This document shows, piece after piece, positions 1 through 5,255 of a DNA stretch of 5,255 nt (the stretch's first letter is position 1; the number at the start of each line of letters is the position of its first letter). Under the pieces are notes generated by a model, which was not told the origin of the DNA, searched no databases, and was given only the letters and a program-made list of their open reading frames with translations. Source of the DNA: UBA1724 sp051884615 (GTDB lineage: Bacteria > Verrucomicrobiota > Lentisphaeria > Oligosphaerales > Oligosphaeraceae); NCBI GenBank assembly GCA_051884615.1, contig JBJEVT010000009.1, forward strand, positions 1-5,255, read 5' to 3'. The position numbers and the translations under genes are program-made.

Positions 1-68
1 CGCACCAACGCCTCCACGGCAAAATGCTCCTCCGGCCTCTCCGGACGAACGACAATCTCCGATTCCAT
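1..68 (-). CDS. Probable GNAT-family N-acetyltransferase, N-terminal fragment (runs off the left edge)
   Basis: Read on the minus strand from an ATG at 68-66, the frame stays open to the window edge for 22 codons and begins MESEIVVRPERPEEHFAVEA. The pattern of a short beta strand (IVVRP), then a Pro/Glu-rich turn and an amphipathic helix (EEHFAVEALV) is the usual opening of GNAT acetyltransferases, which transfer an acetyl group from acetyl-CoA to an amine. The acetyl-CoA binding motif lies outside the window, so substrate and subfamily cannot be judged. A GAGGGAG ribosome binding site (complement of 79-85) lies 10 bases upstream of the ATG, and a good minus-strand promoter lies further up at 134-161. 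The gene is divergent from rpsO. The family call rests on only 22 residues; another alpha/beta protein with a similar start is possible. Confidence 0.6.
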   Translation of the reverse strand, partial: MESEIVVRPERPEEHFAVEALV

Positions 69-98
69 AGAAAAACGACTCCCTCGCTGGTGGATTCC

Positions 99-115
99 TC
101 CCGCGGATGGCGGGA
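99..115 (-). other. Small hairpin in the leader of the acetyltransferase gene
   Basis: TCCCGC (99-104) and GCGGGA (110-115) form a 6-bp stem with a 5-base loop. It lies between the predicted minus-strand transcription start (about 127) and the ribosome binding site at 79-85. On the plus strand it is followed by ATTTT (116-120), so it could also act as a weak terminator for plus-strand transcription entering from the left. The stem is short and neither role is secure. Confidence 0.3.
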
Positions 116-121
116 ATTTTG

Positions 122-156
122 TGAATGAATGTTAATATACTGAATGGACATTCATT
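122..156. promoter_or_regulatory. Operator-like cluster of TGAATG hexamers
   Basis: The hexamer TGAATG occurs at 122-127, 126-131 and 141-146, and its complement CATTCA at 149-154. The last two form the compact palindrome TGAATG-GA-CATTCA (141-154). A wider inverted repeat, AATGAATGT (124-132) with ACATTCATT (148-156), encloses it. The compact palindrome sits entirely between the -35 and -10 boxes of the minus-strand promoter at 134-161, where a bound protein should block RNA polymerase. TGAATGA/TCATTCA arms are known from operators of TetR-family regulators such as the Bacillus fatty-acid regulator FadR. The resemblance is only in sequence and no regulator gene is visible here. Confidence 0.5.
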
Positions 157-161
157 TTCAA
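134..161 (-). promoter_or_regulatory. Sigma-70-like promoter for the acetyltransferase gene
   Basis: On the minus strand, TTGAAA (complement of 156-161) matches the -35 consensus at 5 of 6 bases. TATATT (complement of 134-139) matches the -10 consensus at 5 of 6, with a 16-base spacer. The predicted start near 127 gives a leader of about 59 bases before the ATG at 68. It is the best promoter match in the window and lies in its only clearly AT-rich patch. Confidence 0.6.
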
Positions 162-194
162 GGGAGAGGCGCGAGAACCGGGCGCGGCGCGGGA

Positions 195-223
195 TGCCCC
201 CCTTTTTCCGGGAGGGGGAGGCA
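195..223. repeat. GC-rich hairpin upstream of the rpsO promoter candidate
   Basis: TGCC-CCCC-TT (195-204) can pair with GA-GGGG-(A)-GGCA (213-223), leaving one bulged A at 219 and an 8-base loop. It ends directly before the TTGCAA box at 224. No T-run follows on either strand, so it is not an intrinsic terminator. It may be an upstream element or a chance product of high GC content. Confidence 0.3.
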
Positions 224-253
224 TTGCAAAACTCCCGTGCATGGATACATTAT
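224..253 (+). promoter_or_regulatory. Candidate promoter for rpsO-pnp-rpmE
   Basis: TTGCAA (224-229) could be a -35 box. The -10 box would be TACATT (246-251, 16-base spacer) or CATTAT (248-253, 18-base spacer). Each box matches the sigma-70 consensus at only 4 of 6 positions. It would start transcription near 258-260 and give a leader of about 118 bases. It is the best plus-strand candidate before rpsO, but a modest one. Confidence 0.35.
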
Positions 254-282
254 GCGGATTGCCTTTCCATTGCTGAAGCACA

Positions 283-335
283 CTGGGCCACGACCGCATC
301 TGTTCCTGGGAAAAGTATTCCCTAGTCTGGCCTGG
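283..335 (+). promoter_or_regulatory. Structured rpsO leader, possible uS15 autoregulatory site
   Basis: Bases 283-294 pair with 325-335 in an 11-pair stem that has one bulged C (291) and two adjacent G-U pairs (284/334 and 285/333). Inside it a second hairpin, GGGAA (308-312) with TTCCC (318-322), has a 5-base loop. In several bacteria uS15 represses its own mRNA by binding a leader fold that mimics its 16S rRNA site, where a G-U pair next to a G-C pair matters. The fold here has such neighbours (285/333 then 286/332), but it does not match a leader class that I can name. The function is inferred from position and family knowledge. Confidence 0.4.
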
Positions 336-337
336 GG

Positions 338-369
338 CAGAAGGGGAGGCGCAACCCAGAAGGGGATTG
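338..369 (+). promoter_or_regulatory. Duplicated Shine-Dalgarno-like decamer with a hairpin over the rpsO ribosome binding site
   Basis: CAGAAGGGGA occurs twice, at 338-347 and 357-366. The second copy is the likely rpsO ribosome binding site, with AAGGGG ending 11 bases before the ATG at 377. CAACCC (352-357) can pair with GGG-(A)-TTG (363-369) across a 5-base loop, which would hide this site. The upstream copy could act as a standby ribosome site or a competing pairing partner for CCC. Pairing and repeat are read from the sequence; regulation is inferred. Confidence 0.4.
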
Positions 370-376
370 TTGACCT

Positions 377-640
377 ATGACCAAAGAAGAGAAGCTGGCG
401 ACCATTGAGCAGTTCAAGCGTTCCGAGAACGACTGTGGCTCCGTGGAGGTCCAGGTGGCGTTGCTCACCGGCCGCATCAAGGAGCTCACCGAGCACCTGA
501 AGGTGCACAAGAAGGACTTCAGCACCCGTCGTGGTCTGCTGGCCATGGTGAACCAGCGCCGCAGCCTCCTGAAGTACCTCTCCCGCGAGGACTACTCCCG
601 CTACAGCGCCCTGATTGCCAAGCTGGGTCTCCGCCGGTAG
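377..640 (+). CDS. rpsO: Small ribosomal subunit protein uS15
   Basis: An 87-residue protein, close to the usual 89. uS15 is a primary binder of the central domain of 16S rRNA (three-way junction of helices 20-22). It organises the platform of the 30S subunit and contributes to a bridge with the 50S subunit. The family core is plain: VQVALLTGRIKELTEHLKVH at about 25-44, followed by KKDFSTRRGLLAMVNQRRSLLKYL, and the usual C-terminal LGLRR. The ATG at 377 follows a rather weak AAGGGG site 11 bases upstream, consistent with a translationally controlled start. pnp follows after 18 bases with a much stronger ribosome binding site. The rpsO-pnp pair is a widely conserved operon. The structured leader at 283-369 suggests autoregulation. 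Confidence 0.98.
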   Translation: MTKEEKLATIEQFKRSENDCGSVEVQVALLTGRIKELTEHLKVHKKDFSTRRGLLAMVNQRRSLLKYLSREDYSRYSALIAKLGLRR

Positions 641-658
641 TACGCCAGGAGGAAAACC

Positions 659-2761
<2,103 letters not shown>

Positions 2762-2811
2762 CCCTCCTTCCCCCTCCGCGCCTCCCCTACTTTCCCAACA
2801 GTACCGCCATT
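2762..2811 (+). other. C-rich, G-poor pnp-rpmE spacer
   Basis: The spacer after the pnp stop is almost pure pyrimidine at first: 2762-2810 contains 28 C and only 4 G. It begins CCCTCCTT, which contains the same CCTCCTT as the 3' end of 16S rRNA. Its CTCCT (2764-2768) could pair with the rpmE ribosome binding site AGGAG (2813-2817). C-rich, G-poor RNA is also the composition favoured by Rho. No promoter or intrinsic terminator is visible, so rpmE is probably transcribed from upstream. Confidence 0.35.
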
Positions 2812-2827
2812 TAGGAGTCCAACAAAA

Positions 2828-3034
2828 ATGAAGAGTGACATCCATCCCAAATACGTGAAGTGCAAGGTGACCTGCGCCTGCGGCAACGTCTTCGACTGCG
2901 AATCCACCTCCCCCGCCGTCAACGTCGGCATTTGCTCCAAGTGCCATCCCTTCTTCACCGGCAAGCAGAAGCTGGTGGATACGGAAGGCCGGGTGGACGC
3001 CTTCCGCCGCCGCTACGCGAACCTGAAGAAGTAG
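2828..3034 (+). CDS. rpmE: Large ribosomal subunit protein bL31, zinc-binding (C+) type
   Basis: A 68-residue bL31, a late-assembling 50S protein that helps bridge the large subunit to the head of the small subunit. It starts MKSDIHPKYVKCKVTCACGN and carries CSKCHPFFTGKQKLVD, both hallmarks of the family. Cys16, Cys18, Cys36 and Cys39 match the four zinc-ligand positions of C+ forms; Cys12 and Cys24 are extra. In bacteria that also encode a cysteine-free paralogue, the C+ form is typically replaced under zinc shortage; no paralogue is visible here. The ATG follows AGGAG (2813-2817) at 10 bases. The gene lies 66 bases after pnp and is followed 12 bases later by a strong terminator, so it closes the rpsO-pnp-rpmE unit. 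Confidence 0.97.
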   Translation: MKSDIHPKYVKCKVTCACGNVFDCESTSPAVNVGICSKCHPFFTGKQKLVDTEGRVDAFRRRYANLKK

Positions 3035-3046
3035 CGTTCGGTTTCC

Positions 3047-3079
3047 AGGGAGTCATTCCGGAAGGAGTGGCTCCCTTTT
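3047..3079 (+). terminator. Strong intrinsic terminator after rpmE
   Basis: Bases 3047-3059 pair with 3064-3076 in an unbroken 13-pair stem (11 Watson-Crick pairs and G-U pairs at 3053/3070 and 3056/3067). The stem is capped by GGAA, a GNRA-type tetraloop, and runs into TTTT (3076-3079). It starts 12 bases after the rpmE stop. This is the clearest terminator in the window and marks the end of the rpsO-pnp-rpmE transcript. Confidence 0.88.
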
Positions 3080-3111
3080 CGTGTACCGCCCCTTCTCCCC
3101 CTCCCGTCTTC

Positions 3112-3132
3112 TCCTTCCCCGCCGGGGGAGGG
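3112..3132. repeat. GC-rich intergenic hairpin between rpmE and prfA
   Basis: CCTTCCCC (3113-3120) pairs with GGGGGAGG (3124-3131) across a 3-base GCC loop, with one G-U pair inside; T3112/G3132 may add another. An upstream CTCCCCC tract ending near 3101 could compete for the same G-run. No T-run follows. The rest of the spacer (3080-3242) is very GC-rich, and I find no promoter in it for prfA. Confidence 0.4.
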
Positions 3133-3242
3133 CGAGGCCCGCGGGACGGGGTCCGGCGGCGGGACAGCGGGATGCATCGCCGTCCTTCCGGCCGCCGTCG
3201 GCATGACCGGACAGCCGGGCAGGGCGGCCCTCAGGAGAATCC

Positions 3243-4340
3243 ATGGATTTTGGTTGCTACATTGAGACCAGCGCCCAGCGCCTTTCGGAGCTGGAGGCGG
3301 AAATCAGCCATTTTGATTTTGCGGGTCCCCATGCGGACCGCTTCCAGGGCCTCAACCGGGAGTATACCAAGCTGAAGAAACTCCTGGAGGCATGGAAAAA
3401 GTATCAGAGTGTCCAGGCCCAGATTGTGGACAACCGGGAGATGATGGCGGCGGGGGGCATGGACGAGGAGATGTCCCAGCTGGTGGCGGCGGATCTGAAG
3501 AGCCTGGAGGAGAGCCTGCCGGAGCTGGAGAAGAATCTGAAGATGCTGATCCTCCCCAGCCATCCCAACGAAGGACGGGATGTGATTGTGGAAATCCGGC
3601 CCGCCGCCGGAGGCGACGAGGCCAGCCTCTTCGCCGGGGAGCTCTACCGCATGTATCTCCACTACTGCGAGCTGAAGGGCTGGCATGTGGAAGTCCTGGA
3701 TTTGAGCGAAACCGAGGTGGGCGGCCTGAAGAGCGTCTCCTTCATGGTGCGGGGCGACGAGGCATGGAGCCTCCTCCACTTTGAAAGCGGCGTCCACCGG
3801 GTGCAGCGGGTCCCCGTGACGGAGACCCAGGGACGCATCCACACCTCCACCGCCACCGTGGCGGTGATGGCGGAAGCCCAGGAGGTGGACATCGAGCTGC
3901 GCCCCGAGGATTTGCGCATCGACGTCTTCCGCTCCAGCGGCGCGGGCGGCCAGGGAGTCAACCGGACCGATTCCGCCGTCCGGGTCACCTATCTCCCCAC
4001 GGGGGATTTTGTGGCCAGCCAGCAGGAGCGTTCCCAGCACAAGAACAAGGAGATCGCCATGCGGATTCTCCGCTCCCGCCTTCTGGAGCGCAAGCAGCAG
4101 GAGGAGGACGCCAAGAATGCGGCGGAGCGCAAGAGCCAGATCGGCACCGGCGACCGCTCGGAAAAGGTGCGCACCTACAATTTCCCCCAGAGCCGGTGCA
4201 CGGACCACCGCTTCAATCTCACCCGGTATGATCTTCCCAAGATTATGGACGGGGAGTTGGACGGGCTTCTGGGGGACATCCGCGCCGCGGACGCGGAGCA
4301 ACGCCTGGCCCAGGAACTGCACCTGGACGGCCAGGGTTGA
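3243..4340 (+). CDS. prfA: Peptide chain release factor 1 (RF1)
   Basis: A 365-residue class I release factor (E. coli RF1 has 360). In the ribosomal A site it reads UAA and UAG and triggers hydrolysis of peptidyl-tRNA. It is RF1 and not RF2 because the codon-reading tripeptide is of PxT type (PVT, 191-193, in HRVQRVPVTETQGRIHTSTA) where RF2 has SPF. The catalytic GGQ is at 235-237 in SSGAGGQGVNRTDSAVR. The N-terminal coiled-coil region (about 1-100), the EIRPAAGGDEASLFAGELYR segment (117-136) and SQHKNKE (264-270) are all typical. AGGAG (3233-3237) lies 5 bases before the ATG. The preceding terminator separates it from rpmE. The GGQ methyltransferase gene prmC, often next to prfA, is not the next gene here. 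Confidence 0.98.
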   Translation: MDFGCYIETSAQRLSELEAEISHFDFAGPHADRFQGLNREYTKLKKLLEAWKKYQSVQAQIVDNREMMAAGGMDEEMSQLVAADLKSLEESLPELEKNLKMLILPSHPNEGRDVIVEIRPAAGGDEASLFAGELYRMYLHYCELKGWHVEVLDLSETEVGGLKSVSFMVRGDEAWSLLHFESGVHRVQRVPVTETQGRIHTSTATVAVMAEAQEVDIELRPEDLRIDVFRSSGAGGQGVNRTDSAVRVTYLPTGDFVASQQERSQHKNKEIAMRILRSRLLERKQQEEDAKNAAERKSQIGTGDRSEKVRTYNFPQSRCTDHRFNLTRYDLPKIMDGELDGLLGDIRAADAEQRLAQELHLDGQG

Positions 4341-4353
4341 GATTGGCCGGTTT

Positions 4354-4381
4354 GCCGTCCCCTCCGGGCACGGGGGGCGGC
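4354..4381. repeat. GC-rich hairpin after prfA
   Basis: GCCGTCCCC (4354-4362) pairs with GGGGGCGGC (4373-4381) in a 9-pair stem with one T-G wobble and a 10-base loop. It starts 13 bases after the prfA stop. No T-run follows, so it is not a standard intrinsic terminator; it might stabilise the prfA mRNA end or be a dispersed intergenic element. Its C-run/G-run design resembles the hairpin at 3112-3132. Confidence 0.4.
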
Positions 4382-4433
4382 GTCAGAGAGAAGAAATCGT
4401 TTCCCGGAATCCGGTTGGAGGGCGTAGCCCGTG

Positions 4434-4494
4434 GGGGGAGGAGAAGATTCCTTTCCCTGGCTCGAAGACAGGAGGTTTTCCGGGGGAGGAGAAG
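4434..4494 (+). repeat. 13-bp direct repeat upstream of the XRE-cupin gene
   Basis: GGGGGAGGAGAAG occurs at 4434-4446 and again at 4482-4494, 48 bases apart start to start. Both copies resemble strong ribosome binding sequences, but neither is placed before a convincing coding frame. The stretch between them is purine-rich and shows no clear promoter. Confidence 0.5.
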
Positions 4495-4499
4495 CGGTG

Positions 4500-4521
4500 A
4501 GTGCGCCGGAGACGGCGCACT
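4500..4521. promoter_or_regulatory. Perfect 9+4+9 palindrome before the XRE-cupin gene, possible operator
   Basis: AGTGCGCCG (4500-4508) is exactly inverted as CGGCGCACT (4513-4521) around GAGA. It ends 25 bases before the XRE-cupin ATG and 10 bases before that gene's purine-rich ribosome binding region (4532-4540). As DNA, a 22-bp palindrome suits a dimeric helix-turn-helix repressor, and autoregulation is common in this class. As RNA it would be a 9-bp stem with a GNRA-type tetraloop. No T-run follows, so it is not an intrinsic terminator. The operator role is inferred. Confidence 0.5.
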
Positions 4522-4546
4522 GACGAAGAAAGAGGAGAGGAAAACC

Positions 4547-5122
4547 ATGCCTGTCAATGATCGGATTGGAGTGAAGATTCGGGATCTCCGGGAACTGCGG
4601 AGCGTCTCCCTGGAGGAATTGAGCGCCCGCACCGGCCTCTCCCGGGAACTGCTGGAGCGCATCGAGGCCGGGGATGTGCCTCTCTCCCTCTCCCCCCTCC
4701 AGAAAATCGCCCGGGGACTGGGCTGCCGGCTGGGAACCTTCCTGGATGACGCCGCCCTCTCCGGCCCCGTGGTCAGCGGGGAGGTCACCGGCGGCGAAGG
4801 AGACGACAGCCTCCGCTTCACCGGCGGCAACCGGGATGGCCTCCTCTTCCACGCCCTGGCGGTGAACAAGGCCGACCGCAGCATGGAGCCCTTTGTGGTG
4901 GAGGTGGAACCCGCCTCCGCGGAAAAATACGAGCTCTCCAGCCACGAAGGCGAGGAGTTCATCTATGTCCTGGAGGGCGCCGTCGAGGTGGCCTACGGAA
5001 AGAAGTTCTTCACGGTGCGCCAGGGGCAGAGCATCTACTACGATTCCATCGTGCCCCACCACGTCCACGCCCAGGGGGAGGCCCAGGCGAAGATTCTGGC
5101 GGTCATCTACACCCCGAAGTGA
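4547..5122 (+). CDS. XRE-family transcriptional regulator with C-terminal cupin domain
   Basis: A 191-residue protein with an N-terminal XRE/Cro-type helix-turn-helix (about 7-66: IGVKIRDLRELRSVSLEELS, then the recognition region ARTGLSRELLERIEAG) and a C-terminal cupin beta-barrel (about 115-188). His133, Glu137 and His171 or His172 sit where cupins bind metal, in SSHEGEEFIYVLEG and DSIVPHHVHA; the first His-X-His is reduced to a single His. Proteins of this build usually bind a small molecule in the cupin and control a neighbouring metabolic operon. The ATG at 4547 is chosen because AGGAGAGG (4533-4540) lies 6 bases before it and the HTH starts at once. The frame is open from a TTG at 4337, but that extension is Arg/Gly-rich, has no domain and covers the spacer's palindrome. 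Ligand and targets are unknown. Confidence 0.93.
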   Translation: MPVNDRIGVKIRDLRELRSVSLEELSARTGLSRELLERIEAGDVPLSLSPLQKIARGLGCRLGTFLDDAALSGPVVSGEVTGGEGDDSLRFTGGNRDGLLFHALAVNKADRSMEPFVVEVEPASAEKYELSSHEGEEFIYVLEGAVEVAYGKKFFTVRQGQSIYYDSIVPHHVHAQGEAQAKILAVIYTPK

Positions 5123-5146
5123 GCGGCCCGGAGACAGGAGCATCCC

Positions 5147-5255
5147 ATGAGCAGCATCTACGACGCAAAGCTCTTCACGGAGAATACCATCGGGGAGTTC
5201 TTGGACAACCTGGTGGCCACCCAGCCCGACCATCCCTACATCATCTATCCCGACC
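5147..5255 (+). CDS. Probable AMP-binding enzyme (acyl-CoA synthetase-like), N-terminal fragment (runs off the right edge)
   Basis: The frame opens with ATG at 5147 and stays open for 36 codons to the window edge. It begins MSSIYDAKLFTENTIGEFLD and continues NLVATQPDHPYIIYPD. The pattern T(I/V)GE-hydrophobic-L, a helix, then a P-(D/E)-x-P segment leading into a hydrophobic strand is the normal start of ANL-superfamily adenylating enzymes such as fatty-acid-CoA ligases. The ATP-binding P-loop motif and catalytic Lys are outside the window, so the substrate cannot be named. AGGAG (5136-5140) lies 6 bases before the ATG. The 24-base gap from the XRE-cupin stop suggests co-transcription. Regulators of this XRE-cupin type are often found next to AMP-dependent ligases, which supports the call. 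Confidence 0.72.
   Translation, partial: MSSIYDAKLFTENTIGEFLDNLVATQPDHPYIIYPD

Noticed and set aside
130..138. A plus-strand extended -10 (TGT-TAATAT) as a promoter toward rpsO
   Set aside because: TAATAT matches only 4 of 6 bases and there is no -35-like box at 16-18 bases upstream; the minus-strand reading of the same AT-rich patch is much better.
125..380. Short plus-strand frames in the region upstream of rpsO
   Set aside because: They overlap promoter and leader elements, lack credible ribosome binding sites and encode no recognisable peptide.
2860..3375. A 171-codon plus-strand frame crossing rpmE, the terminator and the prfA start
   Set aside because: It is out of frame with both conserved genes and runs through a strong terminator; its Arg/Pro/Gly-rich content indicates a shadow.
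3231..4322. A 363-codon minus-strand open frame opposite prfA
   Set aside because: It lies almost wholly antisense to a clear RF1 and has Leu/His/Gly-rich composition typical of GC-rich shadow frames.
4337..4546. An N-terminal extension of the XRE-cupin frame from a TTG overlapping the prfA stop
   Set aside because: The 70 added residues are Arg/Gly-rich without a domain. The ATG at 4547 has a well-placed ribosome binding site and starts directly before the HTH, and the extension covers a hairpin, repeats and a palindrome.
4175..5233. A long minus-strand open frame opposite the prfA end, the XRE-cupin gene and the ligase start
   Set aside because: It crosses three plus-strand features and two intergenic gaps with no conserved motif, so it is a composition artefact.

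Overview
The window is a GC-rich bacterial chromosome segment that is mostly housekeeping. Complete plus-strand genes, in order, are rpsO (ribosomal protein uS15), pnp (polynucleotide phosphorylase), rpmE (zinc-binding bL31), prfA (peptide chain release factor 1) and an XRE-type helix-turn-helix/cupin regulator. Two genes are cut by the window edges: the first 22 codons of a probable GNAT acetyltransferase on the minus strand at the left, and the first 36 codons of a probable AMP-binding (acyl-CoA synthetase-like) enzyme on the plus strand at the right. The high GC content, strong AGGAGG-type ribosome binding sites, C+ type bL31 and RF1 style suggest a GC-rich Gram-negative-type bacterium. A PVC-group (Lentisphaerota/Verrucomicrobiota-like) or Desulfobacterota-like origin is only a weak impression; the window cannot settle the taxonomy.

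Layout. Bases 1-68 hold the acetyltransferase start. Bases 69-376 are a 308-base divergent intergenic region. It contains a good minus-strand sigma-70-like promoter overlaid by a cluster of TGAATG hexamers, a weaker plus-strand promoter candidate, and a structured rpsO leader that could be the uS15 autoregulatory site. Bases 377-3034 hold rpsO-pnp-rpmE, closed by a near-perfect intrinsic terminator at 3047-3079 (13-pair stem, GNRA-type loop, T-run). Bases 3080-3242 are a very GC-rich spacer with a palindromic hairpin and no recognisable promoter. prfA follows at 3243-4340. Bases 4341-4546 are a 206-base spacer with a GC-rich hairpin, a 13-bp direct repeat and a perfect 9+4+9 palindrome just ahead of the XRE-cupin gene (4547-5122). 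The AMP-binding gene starts 24 bases after that gene.

How the genes work together. rpsO, pnp, rpmE and prfA serve ribosome assembly, RNA turnover and translation termination. The XRE-cupin/AMP-ligase pair looks like a separate metabolic unit in which a small-molecule-sensing regulator may control the ligase and itself. I see no mobile element, CRISPR array, RNA gene or defence system. The observations most worth following are in the intergenic regions: the TGAATG operator-like cluster, the rpsO leader fold with a duplicated Shine-Dalgarno-like decamer, and the palindrome upstream of the XRE-cupin gene.
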